Source: CAYJPA01 sp964371945
GTDB lineage: Bacteria > Chloroflexota > Chloroflexia > Thermomicrobiales > UBA6265
Reading direction: 5' to 3'
Assembly: GCA_964371945.1 (NCBI GenBank)
Contig: CAYJPA010000048.1
Location: forward strand, 1 to 44,869
DNA: 44,869 nt
The stretch's first letter is position 1; each line of letters starts with the position of its first letter. Positions 25,567-34,114 of the stretch are shown piece by piece. Below the pieces are notes generated by a model. It was not told the DNA's origin, made no database searches, and was given only the letters and a program-made list of their open reading frames with translations. A program made the translations under genes and the position numbers.

Positions 25567-26595
25567 ATGCAAGTACGTACGGGCGATGAGCTGCGCCGGT
25601 TGATGCGGGAGATGTTGGAAGCGATCGGGACCGGATCGGACGAGGCTGCTTTCGTCGGCGATTCGCTTGTCGATGCGAACCTGGCCGGACATGATTCCCA
25701 CGGCGTGATTCGCATCCTGCACTACATGGAGATGGTGCGCGCGGGCGAGGTCGATCCCACGGTCGCGCCCGAGTTACTCGGAACCGATGGGGCCACGGCT
25801 CGGATTGATGGCGGTTGGGGTTGGGGTCAGCTCTCGATGAAGCTCGCCACTGGCACCGCGATCGATTTGGCCCGCCAGCTCGGATTGGGGAGCGCGGTGG
25901 TTCTCCGTTCGTATCACATCGGACGGGTGGCGCCATACGTGGAACAGATCGCCCGCACGGGAATGATCGGGTTGGCGACCGCGAACGCCGGCCGCGCGAC
26001 CGCTCCATACGGCGGGCGCGAGCGGGTCATGGGCACGAATCCGATCGCCTGGGCGGTGCCGCGCGGCGGTGGCAAAGCGCCGATCTGCCTGGATATCGCG
26101 ACCTCGTCGGTCGCTGAGGGCAAGTTGCGGGTCGCGCGAGCCAAGGGCGACACGATCGCGCCGGGACTGATCCTCAATCGCGAGGGCAAATCGTCGATCG
26201 ACCCCAACGACTTCTATAACGGCGGCGCGCTCCTGCCTTTTGGAGCACATAAAGGATCGGGATTCAGCATCCTGGCGCAGCTCATTGGCGTCGGACTCGC
26301 GGAGTCGACTCCAGATGTGTTGAGCAAAAAACGGGGCGGAAATGGGCCGTTTGTGCTTGCGCTGGACATCGCCCGATTTCGTCCGCTCGAGGCGTTCATC
26401 GACTCGATCGAAGCGCAGGCGGACGAGGTCAATGACGTAGTCCCGGCCGAAGGCTTCGACCGGGTGCAGTTGCCGGGAGAGCCGGAGGTAGAAAACCGCG
26501 CTCGCCGGGCGGCGGAGGGAATCCCCGTGCCGGACAGCACCTGGGAAGAACTGGTAGAACTCGCCGGCCAACTGGGCGTCTTTGTCGACGCCTGA
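25567..26595 (+). CDS. Ldh family NAD(P)-dependent oxidoreductase (malate/L-lactate/ureidoglycolate type)
   Basis: The 342-residue enzyme belongs to the Ldh2/MDH2 fold, unrelated to classical lactate dehydrogenases. It has LVDANLAGHDSHGVIRILHYME with the substrate-binding His, then SYHIGRVAPYVEQIA, IGLATANAGRATAPYGG, TNPIAWAVPRGG and LLPFGAHKGSGFSILAQL. Members reduce or oxidise 2-keto/2-hydroxy acids (malate, sulfolactate, ureidoglycolate). The substrate is open. A 14-bp hairpin follows 15 nt past the stop. Confidence 0.9.
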   Translation: MQVRTGDELRRLMREMLEAIGTGSDEAAFVGDSLVDANLAGHDSHGVIRILHYMEMVRAGEVDPTVAPELLGTDGATARIDGGWGWGQLSMKLATGTAIDLARQLGLGSAVVLRSYHIGRVAPYVEQIARTGMIGLATANAGRATAPYGGRERVMGTNPIAWAVPRGGGKAPICLDIATSSVAEGKLRVARAKGDTIAPGLILNREGKSSIDPNDFYNGGALLPFGAHKGSGFSILAQLIGVGLAESTPDVLSKKRGGNGPFVLALDIARFRPLEAFIDSIEAQADEVNDVVPAEGFDRVQLPGEPEVENRARRAAEGIPVPDSTWEELVELAGQLGVFVDA

Positions 26596-26610
26596 TCAAA
26601 TCGGAGATCT

Positions 26611-26642
26611 GAAACGGGAGCGGATTGCTCCGCTCCCGTTTC
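26611..26642. terminator. Hairpin terminator between convergent genes
   Basis: A perfect 14-bp stem (GAAACGGGAGCGGA and complement) with a 4-nt loop lies between the Ldh gene and the minus-strand secreted protein gene. U-runs are poor on both sides, so it is a probable bidirectional terminator judged mainly by position and stem quality. Confidence 0.7.
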
Positions 26643-26669
26643 AACTGAATAGCAAACAGCAACCGGCAG

Positions 26670-28118
26670 CTAGCCGACCGATTCGATTTCGGGACATGTG
26701 TCGGAAAGCGCAATCAAGACGGTGTCCAACGCGCCTCCTTCGTCGGTAAGGCCGCCGACCGTCTTCAGCATTCCGATCGCTTCGGCGATCCCGGCCGCAT
26801 CATCCGCTTCGAGCGCGTCGGCAAGCGCTTCGACTGCTTCGGCCGTCTGATCGTACAGGTCGATCAAGACATCATTAGCGGCTTCCGCGACATCGGGCAC
26901 ATCCAGATCCCGTTGAGCGCCGGCAATGTCCTCAACGGTGTCAGCCGCATCGCGGGCGACCTCGGGATCGAGGTCGAGGCCATCGACGACACCGGCGACC
27001 GCAATGAACAAGTCTGTCCAGTTGTTGATGTTTATCAAGGATGCTTCGGCCCAATCGATGACGCCTTCGCAGCCCGGTGTTGTGCCGGTGACTTCCGGCG
27101 TGTCCTCGGTGACCGGAGTCACCTCTTCGCCCGGATCCGTGCGGGTTACCGCCGGGGGTGTTCCGCTCGGCTTCGGCGCTTGGCCTTCGCTGTACTCGGC
27201 AAGCCGGACATGGCGATCGCTGCTCGGCGCGAAATAGATCAGGCCAAGCTCGGTCCCGGCAAGCACCTGGAATGAAACAAGCCCGCTGATCGTGGCGCCC
27301 GCGGCCAGCTCCGTACTGTACTGGAGGCTCGGCTCTGAAGCCTCGCCCTCTTCGGTTCGAAAGACCCCGTAGTTGTTGTAGACGAAACCCTCAGCATCCA
27401 CGATTGCGAAGTCGTATGGATCGATCTCGAACGGTTGGCTGCCGGTATTCTCGATTGTGACACTCACGCCAACGAACTCAAACCCGCGCTGTGGCGGTGA
27501 AGCGTAATCCTCCAGCGGTGAAACGACGCCATCGACGGTGATCGTCGCGGTCGGCGCTCCGTCGCTGGCCAGGAATTCGGCCGGATCGCCCTCGGCAACC
27601 GGTTCGTCGCGCAAGTCGGCTGCGGTGATCAACCGGTCATAGGTCGGCTGATAGAACAACAGACCCGCGGTTGTTCCATCGAGCACCTCGAAGAAGATCG
27701 CGCCGCTCATCGACTGGCCGGGTTCAACCGGTCCGCCGAGGAAATCCGGAATCGCATCGGTCGACTCGGTTGGCCGGTAAAGGTAGGTGATGGAATAAGA
27801 GAAACCCTCGGTGTCGACGATGTAAAAGCCATAGGAACTGGCTTCGATTGCGTGATCGGCAGTGGCGGTGATCGTCACAATCGCCATGACAAAGTGAAAT
27901 CCGCGTTGAGGAGCGAAGCTGGGATCGAAATCCTCGAACGGATCGGAAATGCTGCTAACCGTGATCTCGCCTTCCGGCTGACCATCGGAACCGTAGATGA
28001 TCGCGGCGCTCGCGCCTTCACCGGCCTCAGGAGAAGCCGAATCCTGAGCGGAGACCGTCGACAGCGATCCCGCGGCCAAAACCATGAAGATTGCGAGTAG
28101 AGATACCCAACGTTTCAC
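26670..28118 (-). CDS. Secreted protein with two DUF4352-like repeats
   Basis: The 482-residue protein has a Sec signal peptide (MKRWVSLLAIFMVLAAGSLSTVSA, cleavage near residue 24). Two homologous beta-sandwich repeats follow, each with a PQRGFxFV core, an IVDxEGF segment and a GLLFYQP or GLIYFAP end (about residues 45-190 and 190-330). This is the pattern of DUF4352/immunoglobulin-like extracellular modules. After a Pro/Thr-rich linker (about 330-365) comes an acidic helical C-terminal domain with CEGVIDWAEAS and a second cysteine (DTCPE), perhaps a disulfide. Surface or extracellular location is likely; the function is unknown. Confidence 0.75.
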   Translation of the reverse strand: MKRWVSLLAIFMVLAAGSLSTVSAQDSASPEAGEGASAAIIYGSDGQPEGEITVSSISDPFEDFDPSFAPQRGFHFVMAIVTITATADHAIEASSYGFYIVDTEGFSYSITYLYRPTESTDAIPDFLGGPVEPGQSMSGAIFFEVLDGTTAGLLFYQPTYDRLITAADLRDEPVAEGDPAEFLASDGAPTATITVDGVVSPLEDYASPPQRGFEFVGVSVTIENTGSQPFEIDPYDFAIVDAEGFVYNNYGVFRTEEGEASEPSLQYSTELAAGATISGLVSFQVLAGTELGLIYFAPSSDRHVRLAEYSEGQAPKPSGTPPAVTRTDPGEEVTPVTEDTPEVTGTTPGCEGVIDWAEASLININNWTDLFIAVAGVVDGLDLDPEVARDAADTVEDIAGAQRDLDVPDVAEAANDVLIDLYDQTAEAVEALADALEADDAAGIAEAIGMLKTVGGLTDEGGALDTVLIALSDTCPEIESVG

Positions 28119-28373
28119 GATCCAAGACCTCCCTATTTACCGGCAATGTCAGCATCAAACTCCCGGCTTTCCCACCTTTTCACGCGCCCGGACACCGCCG
28201 GGCGCGAATTGACCGCAACGGTACATCGGCTGACAGATCGACACAAGTTGACTGGCAAACGGTTGTGCATTTTGACCAATTTGAAATGAGGATGTCACTT
28301 TTTCCCCTCTTTTTTGTGTCTGTTAAGAGTGACGTCATCGCGACGTCGATTGGGCGAGCGCGGAGGCAGCGAA

Positions 28374-28832
28374 ATGGCAGCAAAACGGTGCGCGGCGCCT
28401 GGATGTGGTCGATTCGTACGGCGAGATACGGCGCTGTGCTCCAAACACCTCGCCACGAACGCCAACAGCGAGGAATCGAGCGCCGGGCTCGTTCCACCCG
28501 AGACGGACGAAGCGGCGCTCGAGTTCTACCGGCGATTGACGGAGGGCGAATACCGCCAGCTCTTCGGCGAAACACTGCGGCAGGTGATCGAGCAAGCGGC
28601 CGCGGAACCTGGCTTGACGGACGAGATCGGAATCTTGCGAGTCGTGTTGGCGCGGCTAATGGTGGTCGAACAGGATCCAGGGAAACTCGCCGAGAGCGTT
28701 GCAAGGGTGGCGGGGGTCGCGATTCAGGCGGCGCGAGCGCGGCGGGCAATCAGCGGCGAACAGGCGGACGGATTCACGGATGCCGTCACCCGAATGCTGA
28801 TCGAGATCGGTATCGGTGCGGAACGAACGTAG
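28374..28832 (+). CDS. Small zinc-finger-like protein heading the phage-like block
   Basis: The 152-residue protein starts with a compact Cys/His cluster (CAAPGCGRFVRRDTALCSKH), likely a zinc finger. A helical body follows: EFYRRLTEGEYRQLFGETLRQV, EIGILRVVLARLMVVEQDPGKLAESVARV, and a terminal DAVTRMLIEIGIG. It lies two genes before the large terminase, in the place of a small terminase or its accessory, and a DNA-binding role is plausible. I do not recognise the family by motif. The start at 28374 has GGAGGCAG upstream; about 255 bp separate it from the divergent secreted protein gene. Confidence 0.65.
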   Translation: MAAKRCAAPGCGRFVRRDTALCSKHLATNANSEESSAGLVPPETDEAALEFYRRLTEGEYRQLFGETLRQVIEQAAAEPGLTDEIGILRVVLARLMVVEQDPGKLAESVARVAGVAIQAARARRAISGEQADGFTDAVTRMLIEIGIGAERT

Positions 28833-28847
28833 GAAGGAGCGAATGGA

Positions 28848-29087
28848 ATGACAAGTTCCGCACGAACCGAGGCGTTACGAGAACAACTACGCCAGCTACG
28901 TCAAGGACCTCCAAACGGCATCGATTTGAAACCGTCGTCGGCATACGAACTTGTAACACGGCAAATGGTCGAAGACCTCGCGGGCGATCTGAAAGAGATC
29001 AAGGATCGACTGAATGGGCTGCTGTGGATGGTGGCGGGGACGATTCTGACGGAGGTGGTGATGAAGCTGGTCGCCGCTGGCCGTTAG
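28848..29087 (+). CDS. Small coiled-coil/TM protein (XhlA/holin-like)
   Basis: The 79-residue protein has a charged N-terminal half with heptad-like leucines (LREQLRQLRQ, VEDLAGDLKEIKDRLNGLLW) and a single C-terminal hydrophobic helix (MVAGTILTEVVMKLV). This arrangement resembles XhlA-type haemolysin/holin accessory proteins of phages. It sits 16 nt after the zinc-finger gene and ends before a 7-bp array that leads to the terminase. Confidence 0.5.
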   Translation: MTSSARTEALREQLRQLRQGPPNGIDLKPSSAYELVTRQMVEDLAGDLKEIKDRLNGLLWMVAGTILTEVVMKLVAAGR

Positions 29088-29108
29088 CCGTGGGCGTCAG
29101 GCCTCACC

Positions 29109-29140
29109 TCTCAAGTCTCAAGTCTCAAGTCTCAAGGAGG
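29109..29140 (+). repeat. 7-bp array (TCTCAAG x4) ending in a ribosome-binding site
   Basis: Four perfect TCTCAAG units (29109-29136) run directly into GAGG, making AAGGAGG. No ATG, GTG or TTG follows in the terminase frame until 29247; an ATC lies 7 nt after the site. Confidence 0.9.
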
Positions 29141-29246
29141 ACGATCGATCAAAAACGGAAGATCAGTCAATGCACGGGCGTCGCCGGCGATCGAAGCAGG
29201 GCTGCGGCTGGCGCTAACCGATATTGGGGCTTTTTCGCGGGTCTTT

Positions 29247-30686
29247 ATGCCGCGATTTGCGTTGCGGCCGTATCAAATCGGTCCCGCCCGCGCGATTGCC
29301 GAGAGCGTCGATCGCGGGCTTGGGCGGCAATTCGCGGTCGTTTTCAGCCGGCAGGCAGGGAAAGATGAGCTGCTGGCACAGCTTCTGGCCTACTTCCTCG
29401 CCCGCAACCAACTGCGCGGCGGGAATGCGGTGCTGGCCGCTCCGACCTTCCGGCCGCAGGCGGCGCTCAGCCGCGATCGGCTGCTCAGCAGGCTCGACAA
29501 CCCATTGACGGCGAAGGCGGCTAAGGTGCGCGATGGCTACGCGGTGGTGGTCGGAAAGGCAGCCGCGCGGTTCCTCTCCGCCGCGCCGGGAGCGAATGCC
29601 CGCGGGCAGACCGCTGATTTGCTGCTGGTCGCGAATGAGGCACAGGACATCCGAGCCGATGTCTGGGATGCGGTCTTTGATCCGATGGCGGCTTCGACCA
29701 ATGCCACGACGCTCTTTCTCGGCACGGTTTGGAGTCGTGACACCCTTCTCTCCCGGCAGATGCGGCACTTCGAGGAGCTCGAACGGCAGGACGGTATCCG
29801 GAGAGTGTGGCGAATCACCTGGGAGGAGGTTGCGCGGGATCTCCCGGCATACGGCGAGCGGGTAAAGGCGCGGATCGAGCAGTTCGGTACCAGTCATCCA
29901 TTCATCAAAACCGAGTATTTCCTCGAAGAGCTGGACGGAGAGGGCGGTCTCTTCCCGCCGCGGCGTTTGGCGATGCTGCGCGGCGACCACGAACGCCGGC
30001 ACAGCGCCGAACCCGGCAAGCGCTACGCGATTCTGCTCGATGTCGCGGGAGAGGAGGAAACGGGAAGCGGTCCGGGATCCTTCACTGACGACACCCGGCG
30101 CGACAGTACGGCGATGACGGTGGTCGAGATCGCCGAGGAACGCGGCTCGATCCTCGATCCAAGTTCGGGACGAACCCGGACCGCGTTTCGAGTGGTCGAC
30201 CGGATTGCCTGGACCGGAACACGGCACACGGAGCTTCACGCGACCATCGTCCATTTGGCGCGAGTAATTTGGCGGGCGAGCGTGGTGGTGGTCGATGCCA
30301 CGGGCGTCGGCGCCGGACTCGCTTCGTTCCTCACCGCTTCGCTAAGCGCGCGTGTCGATGGCTATTCCGCTGTTCAGGTGATTCCGTTCGTTTTCACACG
30401 GTCCAGCAAAAGCGCGCTCGGCTGGGATTTCCTGGCCCTAATCGACAGCGGCCGCTTCAGGGAGTACCGCGACGATTCCGCATCCGGCACCGAGGAAGGC
30501 AGGTTAACAGCGATCTATTGGGATCAGTTGCGCGCCACGACGTACGAAACCCAACCGGGACCCGGGAAGTTGCTCCGCTGGCAAGTTCCACCGTCGCGCG
30601 GTCACGACGATCTGGTGATGAGCGCGGCATTGACAGCGGTGCTGGACGGGTTGGATTTGCGTCCTCGGATGGCTGTCGGGCGGTAA
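29247..30686 (+). CDS. Phage-like terminase large subunit
   Basis: The 479-residue protein (from ATG 29247) is the packaging ATPase-nuclease. The Walker A-like VVFSRQAGKDELLAQLLAYFL is near residues 32-52, and LLLVANEAQDI is the Walker B-type strand. ATTLFLGTVWSRDTL is the coupling segment. The C-terminal nuclease acidic sites lie in ILLDVAGEE, VVVDATGVGAG and HDDLVMSAAL, where RNase H-like terminases carry Asp residues. The frame is open 33 codons upstream to an ATC at 29148, placed 7 nt after AAGGAGG; I suspect the natural start is there. The stop lies inside an 8-bp array. Confidence 0.87.
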   Translation: MPRFALRPYQIGPARAIAESVDRGLGRQFAVVFSRQAGKDELLAQLLAYFLARNQLRGGNAVLAAPTFRPQAALSRDRLLSRLDNPLTAKAAKVRDGYAVVVGKAAARFLSAAPGANARGQTADLLLVANEAQDIRADVWDAVFDPMAASTNATTLFLGTVWSRDTLLSRQMRHFEELERQDGIRRVWRITWEEVARDLPAYGERVKARIEQFGTSHPFIKTEYFLEELDGEGGLFPPRRLAMLRGDHERRHSAEPGKRYAILLDVAGEEETGSGPGSFTDDTRRDSTAMTVVEIAEERGSILDPSSGRTRTAFRVVDRIAWTGTRHTELHATIVHLARVIWRASVVVVDATGVGAGLASFLTASLSARVDGYSAVQVIPFVFTRSSKSALGWDFLALIDSGRFREYRDDSASGTEEGRLTAIYWDQLRATTYETQPGPGKLLRWQVPPSRGHDDLVMSAALTAVLDGLDLRPRMAVGR

Positions 30687-30764
30687 GGGGGTGAGACGGT
30701 GAGGGGGTAAGGCGGTCAGGCGGCAACTCGAACAGACAACTAGTCGACCAATCGACTAGTCATC
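30677..30764 (+). repeat. 8-bp degenerate array between terminase and next gene
   Basis: Eleven octamers in one phase (such as AAGGGGGT, GAGACGGT, AAGGCGGT, TAGTCGAC, CAATCGAC) start inside the terminase stop region and lead to TAGGAGGAG before the next ATG. Confidence 0.85.
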
Positions 30765-30784
30765 TTCGTTAGCTAGGAGGAGCT

Positions 30785-31102
30785 ATGGACGAGGAGATTG
30801 GTGGAACGGAGCAGGGTGGTCCGGCGGATGAGCTGGCGCTGGTGCGGGAAGTTGTCTTGCAGGCGCACCCGGACGTCGTGCCGGAATTGGTCTCGGGCTC
30901 GACCATCGCCGAACTGTTGGCGTCGGTTGAACCGGCAAAGGCGGCGTTCGAGCGAATCAGCGAGCGGGTCAAACCGGTGGCGGCTCCGGCTCCGCCGCCC
31001 GCGGTGCCGGCCGGTTCGGCAACCGCGGTAATCGATCCATCCTCATTGCCGGCATCGGAACTGATCCGGCGCGGGATTGGGTCGAGACGACGAGTCGGCT
31101 AG
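30785..31102 (+). CDS. Short acidic protein before the capsid gene
   Basis: The 105-residue protein has an acidic N-terminus (MDEEIGGTEQGGPADELALVR), a helical middle (AHPDVVPELVSGSTIAELLASVEPAKAAFERISERV) and an Ala/Pro-rich linker, then ASELIRRGIG. Its position just before the capsid gene suggests a scaffolding or capsid-assembly role; this rests on position only. The last residues (RRRVG and the stop) are encoded by the following 8-bp array. AGGAGGAG precedes the ATG. Confidence 0.6.
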   Translation: MDEEIGGTEQGGPADELALVREVVLQAHPDVVPELVSGSTIAELLASVEPAKAAFERISERVKPVAAPAPPPAVPAGSATAVIDPSSLPASELIRRGIGSRRRVG

Positions 31103-31171
31103 GCGGTGAGTCGAACAGACGTTGAGTCGATGGCTCGACAAGACGACTCGTCGATCAGACGTTGAGATAGC
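31084..31171 (+). repeat. 8-bp degenerate array, 11 units
   Basis: Units such as GAGACGAC, GAGTCGGC, TAGGCGGT, CAGACGTT, GAGTCGAT and AAGACGAC continue in strict phase. They begin within the last codons of the acidic-protein gene. From 31172 to 31278 no periodicity is seen. Confidence 0.85.
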
Positions 31172-31278
31172 TCGGGTCGAAACCCAAGTCTCAGATCGCG
31201 GAGCCTCTCCAAGGCAGAGCGCGAATTCCAGCGAGATTGATTTACGAACGTGGTTTTGGGACGCGCGATTGGCGACAG

Positions 31279-31327
31279 GTCGACTTTTCGACTCGGCGTT
31301 TCGTCGTCTTGTCGTCTCGTCGACTCA
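31279..31327 (+). repeat. 8-bp array ending at the capsid gene ribosome-binding site
   Basis: About six octamers in the reverse-complement sense (TCGACTTT, TCGACTCG, TCGTCTTG, TCGTCTCG, TCGACTCA) run directly into GGAGG, 6 nt before the GTG start of the capsid gene. Confidence 0.8.
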
Positions 31328-31338
31328 GGAGGTTACAG

Positions 31339-32229
31339 GTGGCTCTGACAAAGGTTGAAGCAGCGAAACTGACGAACGATCTGCTCCTGCGCGGGGTGAT
31401 CGATACCATCGTCAAGGAATCGAGCATTCTCCAGTTGCTTCCATTTATGGAAGTGAACGGTACGACCGTGACCTACAATCGAGAGGCGACCATGCCGGCC
31501 GCTTCCTTCTACGATGTCGGCGACACCTGGACCGAGGCGACGCCGACGTTCACGCAAATCACCGCGTCGCTAAAAATCCTCGGCGGCGACGCGGATGTCG
31601 ACAATTTCCTGCAGACCACCTACACCAATCCCAACGATCTCGAGGCTGAGGTGATCGCCAAGCGAGCGAAGGCCGTCGCACATCTCTTTTCGGACACCTT
31701 CTATAACGGCGATACCGCCGCCAACGCGAAGGCGTTCGACGGATTGACAAAGGTGCTGACTGCAACAGGGCAGGAGTTGACGGCAGGCGCCAATGGTGGG
31801 CAGCTCACGGTCGAATGGATCGATCAGTTGATCGATCAGGTTGTTCCGGGACGGCCGGACGCGCTCCTCTGTTCAAAGCGAACGCGGCGAAAGATGTCTA
31901 GCCTCCGACGAGCAACCGGCAACCTACTCGAAACGACGGTCGACGCCTTCGGCCGGCACGTCACGATGTATGACGGGATTCCGGTGCTCGTCGACGATTT
32001 CATCTCGGACGGTCAGACCCAGGGATCAAGCGGCGCGGTCTGCAGCTCGCTCTACGCGGTGAAGTTCGGGATGGACGGTGTGATGGGCCTCGAACAGGGC
32101 GGTATTCAGATCGAGGATGTCGGGGAGCTCGAGACGAAGGACGCGACCCGCTGGCGAGTGAAATGGTATTCAGGACTCGCGGTCTTTTCGACACTCGGGC
32201 TCGCCCGGGTGAAGGGGATTTTACCGTAG
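31339..32229 (+). CDS. HK97-like major capsid protein
   Basis: The 296-residue protein starts with a GTG after AGGAGG. MALTKVEAAKLTNDLLLRG leads to IVKESSILQLLPFMEV, then VTYNREATMPAASFYDVGD and DADVDNFLQTTYTNPNDLEAEVIAKRAKAV (spine-helix region). The C-terminal half (PDALLCSKRTRRKM, VTMYDGIPVLVDDFI, FSTLGLARVKGI) matches the A-domain pattern of HK97-fold coat proteins, including those in cryptic prophages and encapsulated gene-transfer particles. No cleavable long N-terminal delta domain or prohead protease is evident, so assembly may be simplified. An 8-bp array follows the stop. Confidence 0.82.
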   Translation: MALTKVEAAKLTNDLLLRGVIDTIVKESSILQLLPFMEVNGTTVTYNREATMPAASFYDVGDTWTEATPTFTQITASLKILGGDADVDNFLQTTYTNPNDLEAEVIAKRAKAVAHLFSDTFYNGDTAANAKAFDGLTKVLTATGQELTAGANGGQLTVEWIDQLIDQVVPGRPDALLCSKRTRRKMSSLRRATGNLLETTVDAFGRHVTMYDGIPVLVDDFISDGQTQGSSGAVCSSLYAVKFGMDGVMGLEQGGIQIEDVGELETKDATRWRVKWYSGLAVFSTLGLARVKGILP

Positions 32230-32918
32230 CGCTGAGTCGACCAGACGACTAGACGGCTAGGCGGCCGGAGAAAAGCCCCCAACCCCCCAAAACCCCTCCC
32301 CCAGCGTCGGGGGAGGGAAACTTCGCTCCACGGCATCGACCAACCCGACCGTGTGGCGTTCGACGGATGCCCTACACCGGGTCACCTAGTGCAGTGAATC
32401 AATCTGATTGAATACGCCGTTGGCATGGGCCGCACGCTCCTTCATCAGGTGACAGACGTCGATTGCCGGCGGCTCGACGCCTAAGATCACGGATGGTCCC
32501 TTTCATGGAACGAAAAAGACCGCACGTGCGCTCTCGTCCGGTGATTCCAGCGAAAGAAGGGCGGTGCGGGCCGCCTTAACATCGCGGGTAAGGAGGCACA
32601 TGCAATTTGCGTGCTAGGGGCGCGGGAGCCTCTTGCAAGTTCCCAAGAGATGGCGTAGCGCCGGCGAAGGCGCGGTATCCGCGGCGAGCGAGCGGACGTC
32701 AGGCCCTGCAATGATCTGAGACACCTTGAGCGAAACGACCCCGCAACCGACAAAAGAGTCATTCAATTGGTGCTCGAAATGAGCTATGAATTTTAACGCT
32801 GACGTATACACTAGTGAAGGACACCCATGGGAAGGGGCGTCCCATGAGCGTCTTCGATGTGCAGTTCCTTCTATAACGGCTTGTTCACCTGCTTTGCCCC
32901 GGAAGGAGATTGCAGGCC
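32230..32918. other. Intergenic region with array, G/C hairpin and a possible leader
   Basis: The region begins with an 8-bp array (32236-32267: GAGTCGAC, CAGACGAC, TAGACGGC, TAGGCGGC). A 9-bp stem hairpin (CCCTCCCCC, loop AGCGTC, GGGGGAGGG, 32294-32317) follows and could end capsid transcription. Near the response regulator gene lies CATGGGA-N7-TCCCATG (32826-32846). No convincing gene is seen in the remaining sequence. Confidence 0.6.
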
Positions 32919-33653
32919 ATGAAAGCTGAAACCCCAGGACGCGTTCTCATCGTGATGGATCGGCCGCTGATTGCCGAAACCGTTGCGTTGACGCTCAATC
33001 ACGGTGTCTTCAACGCTCGCGTGACGTCAGGAATCGAAGAAGCGGCCAAAACGGTTGCGGAGTGGCACCCGCATATCGCCGTGGTCGACATGGACCTTGG
33101 CGACGGGCATTTGCTCGAACAAATCGGGCTGGGTCGCGCCAACGGGTTGACGCCTATTCCGGTGTTGGCGATGACCCGTCGCGGCGATCTTTCGACCAAG
33201 CTAGGAGCATTCGAGCAGGGCGTCGACGACATCATGACAGTGCCGTTTTCGCCGGAGGAGCTGCTGGCCCGAGTGCTGGCGATTTTCCGGCGCGTCTATG
33301 GCGGGCCCCTGCGACTGCAGTCCACGCTGAAAGTGGGCGAATTGGAGATCGACATCGTCAACCGTCAGGTGAAGGCGGGTTCATCGCAACTGCACATGAC
33401 CAGTCTGGAACAAAGCCTGCTCTATTTCCTGGCGGCCAATGCCGACCGGGTGGTCACGCGCGACGAGATTCTGGACGCTCTCTGGGGTGTCGATTTCGTT
33501 GCGGAGAGCAATGTCGTTGACCGCCATGTGCGCTCTTTGCGGGTGAAACTGCAGAACGACTGGAAGCGGCCACGATATATCCAGACGGTTCCCGGCCAGG
33601 GATATCGATTTCTGCCCGTCGCCGAAGCTGCCAACCCGGTCGAATCGATGTAA
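32919..33653 (+). CDS. OmpR-family response regulator with atypical receiver
   Basis: The 244-residue protein has an N-terminal receiver (VLIVMDRPLIAETVALTL, phospho-Asp in AVVDMDLGDG, Thr in VLAMTRRGD) and a C-terminal winged helix (LKVGELEIDIVNRQVKAG, LLYFLAANADRVVTRDEILDALWG, VDRHVRSLRVKL, RYIQTVPGQGYRFL). The usual Lys-Pro-Phe after the fifth strand is VPF, so the conserved lysine is missing, and one of the acidic-pocket residues is changed. Phosphorylation-independent activity is possible. GGAAGGAG lies before ATG 32919. No histidine kinase is adjacent. Confidence 0.87.
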   Translation: MKAETPGRVLIVMDRPLIAETVALTLNHGVFNARVTSGIEEAAKTVAEWHPHIAVVDMDLGDGHLLEQIGLGRANGLTPIPVLAMTRRGDLSTKLGAFEQGVDDIMTVPFSPEELLARVLAIFRRVYGGPLRLQSTLKVGELEIDIVNRQVKAGSSQLHMTSLEQSLLYFLAANADRVVTRDEILDALWGVDFVAESNVVDRHVRSLRVKLQNDWKRPRYIQTVPGQGYRFLPVAEAANPVESM

Positions 33654-33672
33654 GTGATGCGCTAACGCATCT

Positions 33673-33957
33673 TCACCGGAAGTTCAGGCGCCGGTTCATT
33701 GCTGCTCGGGCGCGCGGTGCATGGGACTTGCCGTTTTGCGGTTCGATCCGTTGAAGCAACTCGACATCGGCGGCCCAATTGCTGACATCGTCCGATTCCT
33801 TGACTTGACCAGCTTCGATTGCATCACCCAGGCAATCGGAGCGAATGCCGTAGGTCTCCTCATACCAATCCAGGCGCTGCCGGATTAGCTCGAGATTCAG
33901 AGCCTTCCCAGCAGAATTGCTCTTCTGATGAGCTCGCAATTGATCGGTGGTTCGCAT
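33673..33957 (-). CDS. Small helical protein, antitoxin-like
   Basis: The 94-residue frame has NLELIRQRLDWYEETYGI, then CLGDAIEAGQVKESDDVSNWAADVELLQRI. The pattern (RLxxYExxYG, a short acidic stretch, then WAxxxELxxR) resembles small antitoxins that accompany DUF6516-type toxins. That is pattern memory only. GAGG lies 9 nt before the ATG. Immediately upstream, another frame (34093 leftward, PGRIFYRAIHHIDTEA) may be a degenerate partner; I could not confirm it. The basic C-terminal tail (SHAPRARAAMNRRLNFR) looks unlike the core. Confidence 0.4.
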   Translation of the reverse strand: MRTTDQLRAHQKSNSAGKALNLELIRQRLDWYEETYGIRSDCLGDAIEAGQVKESDDVSNWAADVELLQRIEPQNGKSHAPRARAAMNRRLNFR

Positions 33958-34114
33958 GCGATTGAGCCTCGGTATCGATGTGGTGGATCGCTCGGTAGAA
34001 GATTCGGCCAGGCGCGGTTGCCTCCTGTGTTCGGTAGGTGCGTAGATAGTTGCTGCAGATCGTGAGTAACAACGAGTGCTCAACGATCCGCATGGAAGCT
34101 GACTGGACGTGATC

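Noticed and set aside
33860..34093. Minus-strand frame (PGRIFYRAIHHIDTEA) as a DUF6516-like toxin next to the antitoxin-like gene.
   Set aside because: Only a loose resemblance; no ribosome-binding site and the frame overlaps the antitoxin-like gene extensively. Could be a degenerate remnant.
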